Assembly: GCA_910588285.1 (NCBI GenBank)
Contig: CAJUQB010000056.1
Location: forward strand, 1 to 32,951
Reading direction: 5' to 3'
DNA: 32,951 bases
DNA from: an uncultured Lachnospiraceae bacterium
GTDB lineage: Bacteria; Bacillota; Clostridia; Lachnospirales; Lachnospiraceae
Made by a program: the position numbers and the translations under genes
Part shown: positions 1-8,366 of the stretch, one piece after another
Layout: each line of letters opens with the position of its first letter
How positions within the stretch are numbered: position 1 is the stretch's first letter
The notes under the pieces: model-generated
Database searches by the model: none
What the model saw: only the letters and a program-made list of their open reading frames with translations
Told to the model about the DNA's origin: nothing

Positions 1-88
1 CTAAAGGTTTCGCCTAAAGGCGAGGGTTTTAACCCCATTATACAGACAATAAATATTAAAATAATGTGAAATTTTTAACAATTACCTA

Positions 89-117
89 TTGAATAAGTTA
101 CTTAAAAGTAATATAAT
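89..117 (+). promoter_or_regulatory. sigma-A promoter of the Na+-pump decarboxylase operon
   Basis: TTGAAT (89-94) and TATAAT (112-117) are separated by exactly 17 bases. Transcription would start near 124, leaving a short leader with a GGAGG ribosome binding site at 147-151 and ATG at 159. The sequence shows a near-consensus housekeeping promoter, and no other gene intervenes. Two small hairpins upstream (CGCC-TAAA-GGCG and GGGTT-TT-AACCC, within 12-36) may be the tail of a preceding transcript. Confidence 0.8.
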
Positions 118-158
118 TACAATCGGAAGAAAATTTGTTTTATTACGGAGGTTGAGAT

Positions 159-1592
159 ATGAGTAATGGCACAGAGACGTTGGCAAGACAGCGGATATGC
201 TCGCTTCTTGACGAACGGAGCTTTATGGAAATTGGCTCCCTGGTAACTGCCAGGAGCACCGATTTTAACCTGGCACAGACAGATACGCCCACGGACGGCG
301 TGATTACCGGCTACGGCCTCATCGACGGGAGGCTGGTGTATGTGTACAGCCAGGATGTGTCTGTGTTGAAGGGAACCATCGGCGAGATGCACAGCAAGAA
401 GATCACCGGGATCTACGATATGGCCATGAAGATGGGGGCGCCGGTGATTGGCATGCTGGACTGTGCGGGCATACGCCTGCAGGAGTCTGTGGACGCCCTG
501 CAGGGGCTGGGTGAGATCTATGCCAGCCAGGTGAAGGCAAGCGGTGTGATCCCGCAGCTCTGCGCAGTATTTGGAAGCTGCGGCGGCGGGCTCTCTCTTG
601 TGCCTGCTTTGAGCGATTTCGCTTTTGTGGAGAAGGAAGGACATGTATTTGTGAATTCCCCCAATGCACTTCCGGGGAATTCTGCGGAGAAATGCGATAC
701 CTCCAGCGCATCCTACCAGAGCGCGCACACCGGGATGATTGACGGCTGCGGAACGGCGGAGGAGATTCTGGCATGGCTCCGCCAGCTGGTTACGATCCTG
801 CCGGGCAACAATGAGCAGGGTGCCTATGTGGGCGAGTGCAGCGACGATCTGAACCGTATCTGCGAGAATTTGTCCGGATGTGCAGGGGATACAAGAAGCC
901 TCCTGGCACAGATTTCCGACGATTACCTCTTTGTGGAGACCAAGAAGGATTATGCCAGGGATATGGTGACCGGCTTCATCCAGCTGAACGGGATGACAGT
1001 GGGGGCTGTGGCCAACTGTACGGAATGCCATGACGAGGAAGGGAATATCACAGAGACCTATGAGCCGGCCCTGACCAGCAGAGGCTGCAACAAAGCGGCA
1101 GATTTTGTGCAGTTCTGCGATGCCTTTGGAATACCGGTGCTGTCCCTGACCAACACGGAGGGCTTTGCGGCCTCCGCATGCTCCGAGAAGTCCCAGGCCC
1201 GGGCCCTTTCGCATATGGTCCGGAATTTTGCTGCATCATCCGTGCCGAAGGTCAATGTACTGATCGGCAATGCCTACGGCAGCGCCTATGTGGCAATGAA
1301 TTCCAAGGCCATCGGAGCGGATCTGGTCTATGCATGGGAGGACAGCCGGATTGGAATGATGGATGCCAGGCTGGCAGCCAAGATCATGTATGAGAAGGAA
1401 GCGGCAGCAGTGGTTGAGGAGAAGGCCAGGGAGTATGAGCAGCTGCAGAACAGCGTGCTCTCCGCAGCCCGGCGCGGCTATGTGGATCTGGTAATCGAGC
1501 CGAAAAATACCAGGAAATACGTGATCGCGGCCTTTGAGATGCTGTATACCAAGAGTGTGGAAGGACCCATGAAGAAACATGGTGCGAAATAA
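159..1592 (+). CDS. Carboxyltransferase subunit, 12S/MmdA type (acyl-CoA carboxyl transferase)
   Basis: This 477-residue protein belongs to the crotonase-fold carboxyl transferase family, like the propionyl-CoA carboxylase beta chain, the methylmalonyl-CoA decarboxylase alpha chain and the transcarboxylase 12S subunit. Glycine-rich stretches such as FGSCGGG (about residues 146-152) and a second-half IGNAYGSAYVAM segment fit the two oxyanion-hole regions. The family moves a carboxyl group between an acyl-CoA and carrier biotin. It is somewhat short compared with the usual ~510 residues. The start is fixed by GGAGG 8 bases upstream. It heads an operon with a biotin carrier, an OadB-type pump and a 5S-type subunit, so it probably feeds carboxybiotin to the pump or exchanges carboxyl groups with the 5S subunit. 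The acyl-CoA substrate (methylmalonyl- or another) cannot be read from the sequence. Confidence 0.85.
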   Translation: MSNGTETLARQRICSLLDERSFMEIGSLVTARSTDFNLAQTDTPTDGVITGYGLIDGRLVYVYSQDVSVLKGTIGEMHSKKITGIYDMAMKMGAPVIGMLDCAGIRLQESVDALQGLGEIYASQVKASGVIPQLCAVFGSCGGGLSLVPALSDFAFVEKEGHVFVNSPNALPGNSAEKCDTSSASYQSAHTGMIDGCGTAEEILAWLRQLVTILPGNNEQGAYVGECSDDLNRICENLSGCAGDTRSLLAQISDDYLFVETKKDYARDMVTGFIQLNGMTVGAVANCTECHDEEGNITETYEPALTSRGCNKAADFVQFCDAFGIPVLSLTNTEGFAASACSEKSQARALSHMVRNFAASSVPKVNVLIGNAYGSAYVAMNSKAIGADLVYAWEDSRIGMMDARLAAKIMYEKEAAAVVEEKAREYEQLQNSVLSAARRGYVDLVIEPKNTRKYVIAAFEMLYTKSVEGPMKKHGAK

Positions 1593-1595
1593 AGG

Positions 1596-2384
1596 GTGGA
1601 TGATATGAAGAGAAAATTAAGTTGGATGCTTTGCATCTGCCTGTGCGTCCTGTTTTTGGCTGCCTGCGGAGCAGATCCCAGGGATGTGGATTACAATGGC
1701 TTCAGCTATGACCAGCTGGAGAGCTATGCAGAGCAGACCTGGCAGGGAATCCAGAGCGTTCCCATGGAACAGGCCCAGGGGCTGGTGGATCAGCTGGATG
1801 CAATGTCAGAGCGGGAGCTTAAGGCTGTCATGGAATCCTATGAGGGCATGGATCAGCAATATACAATGTTCAAGGGCTGGGTATCCATTGCGGATCAGCT
1901 GGGAGAATACCAGGGCCTTGGTGATTTTTCGGTTACCAAATCCGGAAAGACCACAACAACAGAGCTGGAATTGAAGTTCAGCCAGAGACCGGCAGTTCTC
2001 ACCGTGGTATATGAGAATCTGACCATGGATGTAGAGACTGTTACCATTGACCTTGTTTACAGTACCGGCGAGAAGATGGGAAAGGCTGCCCTGAATACCC
2101 TGATGGGCATGGGAACCGTATTTGTGATGCTGATTCTCATCAGCCTGATTATCTCCTGCTTCCGGGTGATTCCGGTGCTGGAGAAGAAGGCTGCACAGCG
2201 GAAGGAACAGAAGCTGGCGGGACAGAGTAAGGAGATGCAGGTTCTGTTAGAGACGCCGGTGATGCAGCAGCCGGTACAGGAGACGGACGATCTGGAGCTT
2301 GTGGCTGTTATTGCAGCGGCAATTGCAGCGGCTACCGGGCAGTCTGCGGATGATTTTGTGGTTCGGTCAATTAAAAGAAGATAA
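1596..2384 (+). CDS. OadG-like sodium pump decarboxylase gamma subunit, lipoprotein N-terminus
   Basis: The protein has 262 residues. The N-terminus is a lipoprotein-type signal with a lipobox LAAC (Cys at about residue 24). An extracellular region of about 140 residues follows, then one transmembrane helix (about 169-188), and a cytoplasmic tail ending in an ELVAVIAAAIAAATG motif typical of OadG-family gamma chains. In this family the gamma subunit anchors and assembles the decarboxylase on the membrane pump. OadG proteins are usually short (~80-140 residues), so the extracellular lipoprotein-like domain is an elaboration seen in clostridial homologues. It lies 3 bases after the carboxyltransferase and 17 before the biotin carrier, so translation is probably coupled. 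Confidence 0.75.
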   Translation: MDDMKRKLSWMLCICLCVLFLAACGADPRDVDYNGFSYDQLESYAEQTWQGIQSVPMEQAQGLVDQLDAMSERELKAVMESYEGMDQQYTMFKGWVSIADQLGEYQGLGDFSVTKSGKTTTTELELKFSQRPAVLTVVYENLTMDVETVTIDLVYSTGEKMGKAALNTLMGMGTVFVMLILISLIISCFRVIPVLEKKAAQRKEQKLAGQSKEMQVLLETPVMQQPVQETDDLELVAVIAAAIAAATGQSADDFVVRSIKRR

Positions 2385-2401
2385 GTTTAGGAGGAAAGAT
2401 C

Positions 2402-2782
2402 ATGAAAAGCTATACAATCACTGTAAATGGTAACGTATATGATGTGACGGTTGAGGAGAACGGCCAGGGAGCGGCTTCGGCCCCGGCAGCCCCAAGAAAG
2501 GCTCCGGTTATCCCGGCAGCCCCCAAGGCAGCAGCGCCGGCCCCGGCAGCAGCCGGCGGAGAGGGCAGCATTAAGATCGAGGCAGGAGCTGCCGGCAAGG
2601 TATTCAAGATTGAGGCCGCAGTGGGCGCTCAGGTGAAGACCGGAGATACCGTTCTGGTGCTGGAGATTATGAAGATGGAGACGCCGGTGGTAGCCCCCAA
2701 GGACGGAACCGTAGCCAGCATCAATGTCAGCGAAGGACAGAGTGTGGAAGCAGGAGCATTATTGGCCACATTGAACGAATAA
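2402..2782 (+). CDS. Biotin carrier protein of decarboxylase/transcarboxylase (biotinyl domain)
   Basis: This 126-residue protein starts with a short beta-rich segment. An Ala/Pro-rich flexible linker (about 24-53) leads to a biotinyl-lipoyl domain with the EIMKMET motif, in which K91 is the lysine expected to carry biotin. It matches the transcarboxylase 1.3S subunit and the gamma/delta biotin carriers of Na+-pump decarboxylases in size and layout. GGAGG lies upstream (near 2390-2394). The carrier would shuttle CO2 between the two carboxyltransferases and the OadB pump encoded around it. Confidence 0.9.
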   Translation: MKSYTITVNGNVYDVTVEENGQGAASAPAAPRKAPVIPAAPKAAAPAPAAAGGEGSIKIEAGAAGKVFKIEAAVGAQVKTGDTVLVLEIMKMETPVVAPKDGTVASINVSEGQSVEAGALLATLNE

Positions 2783-2800
2783 CAATAGGAGGTTACCATA

Positions 2801-3952
2801 ATGGGTAGTTATATCTTTGAAACAATGGGAAACCTCGTCCATCAGACAGCATTTTTTAATCTTACCTGGGGCAATTTTGCTATGATTGTGGTGGCCGCCG
2901 TATTCCTGTACCTGGCCATTGCAAAGCAGTTTGAGCCGTTGCTCCTTGTGCCGATTGCCTTTGGAATGCTGCTGGTGAATATGTTCCCGGATATTATGCT
3001 TTCCCTGAAGGAGGCAGACGGGGGAGCGGCAGGCCTGCTGCATTACTTCTATCTGCTGGATGAATGGTCGATTCTTCCTTCCCTGATCTTCCTGGGCGTG
3101 GGCGCGATGACGGACTTCGGACCCCTGATTGCCAACCCCAAGAGCTTTCTTCTGGGAGCAGCGGCGCAGTTTGGTATTTACGCGGCATACCTGATGGCGA
3201 TTTTGTTCGGATTTTCCGACAAGGCAGCTGCAGCAGTTGCCATTATCGGCGGGGCGGACGGCCCTACCTCCATTTTCCTGGCCGGAAAGCTGCAGCAGAC
3301 CGGTCTCATGGGCCCCATAGCCGTAGCAGCTTATTCCTACATGGCGCTGGTTCCGATTATCCAGCCGCCCATCATGAAGCTGCTGACCACCAAGAAGGAA
3401 CGCCAGATCCGGATGCAGCTGCTTCGGCCGGTATCCAAGCTGGAGCGTGTGCTGTTCCCCATCGTGGTTACGGTTGTCGTGGTGTTGGTGCTTCCCACCA
3501 CAGCGCCCCTGGTGGGTATGCTGATGCTGGGCAACCTGTTCCGTGAAAGCGGCGTGGTGCGCCAGCTGACAGAGACAGCCTCCAATGCATTGATGTATAT
3601 TGTGGTGATTCTGCTGGGCACCAGCGTGGGCGCCACCACCAGCGCAGAGGCATTCCTGAACTGGCAGACGATCCTGATCTTTGTACTGGGCCTTGTTGCC
3701 TTTGCATTCGGAACTGCGGCAGGAGTCCTTTTCGGCAAAATAATGTGCAAGCTCACACATGGCCAGGTGAATCCGCTGATCGGTGCGGCCGGCGTATCCG
3801 CAGTGCCGATGGCAGCCAGAGTAGCGCAGAAGGTTGGAGCGGAGGAGGATCCCACCAACTTCCTGCTGATGCATGCCATGGGACCCAATGTGGCAGGCGT
3901 AATCGGAACAGCAGTGGCAGCCGGAACCTTTATGGCTATTTTTGGGATTTAA
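2801..3952 (+). CDS. oadB: Sodium ion-translocating decarboxylase beta subunit (OadB/MmdB family)
   Basis: This 383-residue, strongly hydrophobic protein has about ten membrane segments. It carries the conserved GGADGPTSIF segment (about residues 149-158), which holds the aspartate central to Na+ transport in the OadB family. Other family signatures are present, such as GVGAMTDFGPL and the C-terminal MHAMGPNVAGVIG. The protein decarboxylates carboxybiotin and exports Na+ across the cytoplasmic membrane. AGGAGG at 2787-2792 supports the ATG at 2801. Length and motifs are normal for the family, and no disruption is seen. Its place between the biotin carrier and the 5S-type subunit is what links this operon to Na+ bioenergetics. 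Confidence 0.93.
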   Translation: MGSYIFETMGNLVHQTAFFNLTWGNFAMIVVAAVFLYLAIAKQFEPLLLVPIAFGMLLVNMFPDIMLSLKEADGGAAGLLHYFYLLDEWSILPSLIFLGVGAMTDFGPLIANPKSFLLGAAAQFGIYAAYLMAILFGFSDKAAAAVAIIGGADGPTSIFLAGKLQQTGLMGPIAVAAYSYMALVPIIQPPIMKLLTTKKERQIRMQLLRPVSKLERVLFPIVVTVVVVLVLPTTAPLVGMLMLGNLFRESGVVRQLTETASNALMYIVVILLGTSVGATTSAEAFLNWQTILIFVLGLVAFAFGTAAGVLFGKIMCKLTHGQVNPLIGAAGVSAVPMAARVAQKVGAEEDPTNFLLMHAMGPNVAGVIGTAVAAGTFMAIFGI

Positions 3953-3965
3953 ATAGGAGGAGAAT

Positions 3966-5378
3966 ATGTCTGATATTGTAAAAAAACCGGTGAAAATTAC
4001 AGAAACGGTTCTTCGTGACGCGCATCAGTCTCTGATTGCCACCAGAATGACCACAGAGCAGATGCTGCCCATCATAGAGAAAATGGATCAGGTGGGATAT
4101 CATTCCGTGGAGTGCTGGGGAGGAGCCACCTTTGACGCATCCCTGCGCTTTTTGAAGGAGGATCCCTGGGATCGGCTCCGGAAGCTGAAGGCCGGCTTTA
4201 AGAATACAAAGCTGCAGATGCTGTTCCGTGGGCAGAATATCCTGGGCTACCGCCATTATGCGGATGATGTGGTGGAATATTTTGTGCAGAAATCCATTGC
4301 AAACGGAATTGATATTATCCGTATCTTTGACTGCCTCAATGATATCCGTAATCTGGAGACCGCGGTGAAGGCCGCCATCAAGGAGCAGGGCCATGCTCAG
4401 ATCGCATTGTCCTATACCCTGGGAGATGCCTACACCCTGGATTACTGGATGGACATTGCCAGACGAGTGGAGGAGATGGGCGCCCATTCCCTCTGCATCA
4501 AGGATATGGCGGGGCTTCTGGTGCCCTATAAGGCAGAGGAGCTTCTGGATGCCTTAAAGAGCGCCACCAGCATTCCCATTCAGCTCCACACCCACTATAC
4601 CAGCGGTGTGGCCAGCATGACTTATCTGAAGGCCGTGGAGCATGGCTGTGATGTGATTGACACGGCAGTTTCTCCCTTTGCCCTGGGAACCAGTCAGCCA
4701 GCCACCGAGGTGATGGCTGAGACCTTTAAGGGAACGCCCTATGACCCGGGCTTTGACCAGAACCTGCTGGCAGAGATTGCCGACTACTTCCGGCCCCTTA
4801 GGGAGGAATGCCTGGACAGCGGACTGATGAACGCCAAGGTGCTGGGGGTCAACATCAAGACTCTGATGTACCAGGTGCCGGGCGGCATGCTCTCCAACAT
4901 GATCTCCCAGCTGAAGGAGCAGAATGCGGAGGATAAGTATGAGGAGGTATTGAAGGAGATCCCCAGGGTGCGCCAGGATCTGGGCGAGCCGCCCCTGGTA
5001 ACGCCCTCCAGCCAGATTGTGGGAACCCAGGCAGTGTTCAACGTGCTGATGGGCGAGCGGTACAAGGTGGCCACCAAGGAGACCAAGGCCATCCTGCGGG
5101 GCGAGTACGGCCAGACCGTCAAGCCCTTCAACCCGGAGGTGGTGAAGAAGGTCATCGGGGACGAGCCGGTGATTACCTGCCGCCCGGCAGACCTGCTGGA
5201 GCCGGAGCTTGACAAGATCGAGGCCGAGATGGCCCAGTGGAAGGAGCAGGACGAGGATGTGCTTTCCTATGCGCTGTTCCCCCAGGTTGCCACGGAATTT
5301 TTCAAGTACCGCCAGGCACAGAAGACGCGGGTAGACGCTTCTGTGGCGGATACGGAGACGGGTGCATACCCTGTCTGA
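3966..5378 (+). CDS. Carboxyltransferase 5S/PycB-type subunit (oxaloacetate decarboxylase alpha-like, no biotin domain)
   Basis: This 470-residue protein has an HMGL-like TIM barrel. The metal site is visible as the LRDAHQS start motif (Asp at about residue 19) and the LHTHYTSG motif. CIKDMAG holds the catalytic lysine that becomes carboxylated in transcarboxylase 5S and pyruvate carboxylase. A conserved carboxylase segment follows, but the protein stops without a biotinyl domain, unlike full OadA (~590 residues). The separate biotin carrier in the same operon fills that role. The expected reaction is carboxyl transfer between oxaloacetate/pyruvate and biotin. AGGAGG lies just before the ATG, 13 bases after oadB. 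It ends the operon, ahead of a strong terminator. Confidence 0.88.
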   Translation: MSDIVKKPVKITETVLRDAHQSLIATRMTTEQMLPIIEKMDQVGYHSVECWGGATFDASLRFLKEDPWDRLRKLKAGFKNTKLQMLFRGQNILGYRHYADDVVEYFVQKSIANGIDIIRIFDCLNDIRNLETAVKAAIKEQGHAQIALSYTLGDAYTLDYWMDIARRVEEMGAHSLCIKDMAGLLVPYKAEELLDALKSATSIPIQLHTHYTSGVASMTYLKAVEHGCDVIDTAVSPFALGTSQPATEVMAETFKGTPYDPGFDQNLLAEIADYFRPLREECLDSGLMNAKVLGVNIKTLMYQVPGGMLSNMISQLKEQNAEDKYEEVLKEIPRVRQDLGEPPLVTPSSQIVGTQAVFNVLMGERYKVATKETKAILRGEYGQTVKPFNPEVVKKVIGDEPVITCRPADLLEPELDKIEAEMAQWKEQDEDVLSYALFPQVATEFFKYRQAQKTRVDASVADTETGAYPV

Positions 5379-5405
5379 ACCAAATCTGAACCAAAAAGGA
5401 CGGAG

Positions 5406-5436
5406 AAAAAGAATCCTGCAGAGCAGGATTCTTTTT
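5406..5436 (+). terminator. Rho-independent terminator after the decarboxylase operon
   Basis: A perfect 14-bp stem (5406-5419 with 5423-5436) closes a 3-base loop, and its right arm ends in a run of five T. The left arm starts with five A, so the hairpin could also work on the opposite strand. It sits 28 bases after the stop codon and before the next promoter. Confidence 0.9.
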
Positions 5437-5464
5437 CGGATATTTGAATTTATAGAATTTTTAC

Positions 5465-5493
5465 TTGCAAAAGCAGGGAAAATTTCTTATACT
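5465..5493 (+). promoter_or_regulatory. sigma-A promoter of the MurR/RpiR regulator gene
   Basis: TTGCAA (5465-5470) and TATACT (5488-5493) are separated by 17 bases. The promoter lies inside the longest possible reading frame of the next gene. This shows that the first possible start (TTG at 5465) cannot be used, and points to ATG 5531. Confidence 0.75.
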
Positions 5494-5530
5494 TTTTCAT
5501 AGAGCGGTAATTAGGGGAGTGGAAGCAGCG

Positions 5531-6445
5531 ATGAGTAACACCAATGAATTGAGCAATCGCATCAATGACAGGTACAGCAGCCTCAGCAAGGGGCAGAAAT
5601 GCCTGGCAAACTACATCACGGACAATTATGACAAGGCGGTATTTCTGACAGCAGCGAAGCTGGGGGCTGTTGTGGGGGTCAGCGAGTCAACGGTGGTGCG
5701 TTTTGCGACCCATTTGGGCTACAAGGGCTATCCGGAGTTCCAGAAGGCCCTGGAGGAGCTGGTGCGCAACAAGCTCAATTCCATCCAGCGGATGGAGGTT
5801 ACCTATGGCCGGATCAGCCAGTCACGGATCCTGGAGACCGTTCTTACGTCAGATGCGGACAAGATCAAAGAGACTATGGAGGGGATTGACCAGACAGCCT
5901 TTGAGCTGGCGGTGGAGACCATTCTCAATGCCAGGCATATTTATATTGTAGGCATCCGCAGCTGCGCGCCCCTGGCCAGCTTTCTGGCCTTCTATTTTAA
6001 TCTGATGTTTGAGAATGTGCATCTGCTGCATACCAACAGCGCCAGCGAGCTGTTTGAGCAGATGGTACGTATCAGCAGTGAAGATGTCATCATCGGGATC
6101 AGCTTCCCGCGGTATTCCATGCGCACCCTGAAAGCCATGGAATTTGCCAATAACCGCAGCGCCAAGGTGATCACCCTGACAGACAGCGTCCATTCCCCCA
6201 TGAACCTGTATTCCTCCTGCAATCTCATCGCCAGCAGCGATATGGCCTCTATTGTGGATTCCCTGGTGGCGCCCTTAAGTGTGATCAATGCCCTGATTGT
6301 GGCCCTTTGTATGAGGAAGCAGTCCCAGGTGGCCAAGACACTGGAGATGCTGGAGGGGATCTGGGACGAATACCAGGTATATGAGAGCGACGAGATTAAC
6401 CACATTGACGATTCTTTGGGAATGCGTTATGCGAGGCTGGAATAA
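5531..6445 (+). CDS. MurR/RpiR family transcriptional regulator (HTH + SIS domain)
   Basis: This 304-residue protein has an N-terminal HTH_6 domain (about 1-75, including a recognition helix near ESTVVRFATHLGYKGY) and a C-terminal SIS sugar-phosphate-binding domain (about 120-260). The family represses or activates sugar and amino-sugar catabolism genes in response to phosphosugars. The ATG at 5531 is chosen because a promoter occupies 5465-5493 and AGGGGAG (5513-5519) lies 11 bases upstream. Its target is not evident: neighbours upstream belong to the Na+-pump operon and those downstream to housekeeping genes. The next gene begins 3 bases after its stop. Confidence 0.9.
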   Translation: MSNTNELSNRINDRYSSLSKGQKCLANYITDNYDKAVFLTAAKLGAVVGVSESTVVRFATHLGYKGYPEFQKALEELVRNKLNSIQRMEVTYGRISQSRILETVLTSDADKIKETMEGIDQTAFELAVETILNARHIYIVGIRSCAPLASFLAFYFNLMFENVHLLHTNSASELFEQMVRISSEDVIIGISFPRYSMRTLKAMEFANNRSAKVITLTDSVHSPMNLYSSCNLIASSDMASIVDSLVAPLSVINALIVALCMRKQSQVAKTLEMLEGIWDEYQVYESDEINHIDDSLGMRYARLE

Positions 6446-6448
6446 TAA

Positions 6449-7680
6449 ATGGATCAAAAAGCTGTAATTGTAATCGGCGGCGGGGCCGCAGGAATGATGG
6501 CGGCCCTGCGCTGCGCCCAGAGGGGGCACAGGGTGCTGCTTCTGGAAAAAAATGAAAAGCTGGGAAAAAAGCTATACATCACAGGCAAGGGGCGCTGCAA
6601 CTTCACCAATGCCTGCGATACCCAGGAGCTGTTTGACAATGTGATGCGCAATCCCAAGTTTCTGTACAGCGCCTTCTACACCTTTTCCAATTTCCAGACC
6701 ATGGAATTTTTTGAGGAGAAGGGGATGGCGGTTCGGACAGAGCGGGGGAACCGGGTATTTCCGGCTTCGGAGCGGGCCTCCGATGTGACGGCAGCCCTGG
6801 CCCGCACCATGGAGCGCTATGGGGTGAAGGTTTCCTTGCGCACAGCGGTTTCCCAGGTCCTGACAGAGCAGGGCAGGACAGCCGGAGTGAGGCTGGCGGA
6901 TGGCCGGACCCTTGAGGCAGATGCAGTGGTGGTGGCCACCGGCGGCCTGTCCTATGCAAGCACCGGCTCCACTGGGGATGGCTACCGGTTTGCCAGGGAG
7001 CTGGGTCATACCGTGGCGGAGTGCAGGCCGGCGCTGGTTCCCTTCGAGGCGGAGGAGGCCTGGGTGAAGGAGCTTCAGGGGCTCTCCCTGCGGAATGTGT
7101 CAATTGCCATATCGCAGAAGGGCAAGCGGCTGTATCAGGGCTTTGGAGAGATGCTGTTCACCCATTTTGGAGTCAGCGGCCCCCTGCTTTTGTCGGCCAG
7201 CAGCATCCTGAAGGATGAGGCGGTGAAGTCGTCTCTTTCCATGGAGATCGACCTGAAGCCGGCCCTTGGAGAAGAGCAGCTGGACCGGCGCATTCTGCGG
7301 GATTTTGAGGCAGCGCCCAACCGGGCGGTGAAAAATGTGCTTCCGGGCCTGTATCCGGCCAGGCTGGCTCCCGTAATGGCAGCCCTAAGCGGCATTTCCC
7401 AGGAGAAGCAGGTGAATGCCGTGACAAAGCAGGAACGGCAGCGGCTGGCAGCGCTGACCAAGGGCCTGCCCCTGACGCTGACCGGGCTTCGGGGCTATTC
7501 GGAGGCCATTATCACCCGGGGCGGCGTGGCGGTGCGGGAGGTAGATCCCTCCACCATGGAGTCTAAGGTGGTGCCCGGCCTGTATTTTCCGGGGAGGTCC
7601 TTGACCTGGATGCCCTGACCGGAGGCTTTAATCTGCAGATCGCATGGTCCACCGGCTACCTTGCCGGTGAGAGTATATAA
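6449..7680 (+). CDS. BaiN/HI0933-family FAD-dependent oxidoreductase, frameshifted near the 3' end
   Basis: The N-terminus has the FAD-binding GGGAAGMMAAL motif and the GKGRCNFTN segment characteristic of the HI0933/YhiN/BaiN flavoprotein family. As it stands, the frame stops at 7618, after 389 residues, with an atypical end. If one G is restored in the G-run 7591-7594, the frame continues as EVLDLDALTGGFNLQIAWST and ends at TAA 7678-7680, only 14 bases before cmk. That ending is the conserved family C-terminus, which closes the FAD site. The window therefore has a single-base deletion, either a real mutation or a sequencing error in a homopolymer. The family reduces unsaturated substrates, but the substrate here is unknown. 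Confidence 0.85.
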
Positions 7681-7694
7681 GAGGGAGGAGCAAT

Positions 7695-8366
7695 ATGGGA
7701 TTTAATATTGCCATAGACGGGCCGGCCGGAGCCGGAAAGAGCACAATTGCAAAACGGGTGGCAAAGGAGCTGGGCTACATCTATGTGGATACCGGGGCCA
7801 TGTACCGGGCCATGGCGCTGGCTGTCCTTCGTCGGGGTATTCCCGCAGCAGAGGAGCAGGCTGTGGCAGAGGCTGTGGAGCATATGGAGGTATCCATTGC
7901 CTATGAGGGCGGAGAACAGCAGATTCTTCTGAATCAGGAGAATGTGACCGGGCTGATCCGTACCGAGGAGGTGGGGAATACCGCCTCCCTTACCAGCGCC
8001 TATCCGGCAGTGCGGGCCAAGCTCCTGCGCCTTCAGCAGGAGCTGGCCAAAAAGGCGGATGTGATTATGGACGGCCGGGACATCGGCACCTGCGTCCTGC
8101 CGGATGCGCCCCTGAAGATCTATCTGACGGCCAGCGTTGAGACTAGGGGGAAGCGCCGGTTCGATGAGCTGACAGCCCGGGGAGAGGCCTGCGACCTTAC
8201 AGCGATCTGCCGGGATATCCAGGAGCGGGACCGGCGGGATATGAGCCGTGAGACCGCGCCCCTGAAGAAGGCAGAGGATGCCGTTCTGGTGGACAGCTCG
8301 GATATGACCATCGAAGAGGTGACGGCTGCAATTGTATCCTGTGCCAGAGAGAGGCAGCGGCCATGA
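7695..8366 (+). CDS. cmk: Cytidylate kinase
   Basis: This 223-residue protein has the P-loop GPAGAGKSTIAKR (about residues 8-20), the VDTGAMYRA CMP-binding motif and the MDGRDIGT segment conserved in bacterial CMP kinases. It phosphorylates (d)CMP to (d)CDP in the cytoplasm using ATP. GGGAGGAG precedes the ATG. Its stop overlaps the start of the IspH-S1 gene by four bases (ATGA), so the two are translationally coupled. The order cmk-ispH-S1 is common in Clostridia. The length is normal. Confidence 0.96.
   Translation: MGFNIAIDGPAGAGKSTIAKRVAKELGYIYVDTGAMYRAMALAVLRRGIPAAEEQAVAEAVEHMEVSIAYEGGEQQILLNQENVTGLIRTEEVGNTASLTSAYPAVRAKLLRLQQELAKKADVIMDGRDIGTCVLPDAPLKIYLTASVETRGKRRFDELTARGEACDLTAICRDIQERDRRDMSRETAPLKKAEDAVLVDSSDMTIEEVTAAIVSCARERQRP

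Noticed and set aside
117..1214. Long minus-strand frame opposite the carboxyltransferase gene
   Set aside because: Shadow of a conserved GC-rich gene on the other strand; composition and lack of motifs argue against coding.
2759..3874. Minus-strand frame opposite oadB
   Set aside because: Rich in His, Gln and Cys in a way typical of an antisense shadow; oadB on the plus strand is unambiguous.
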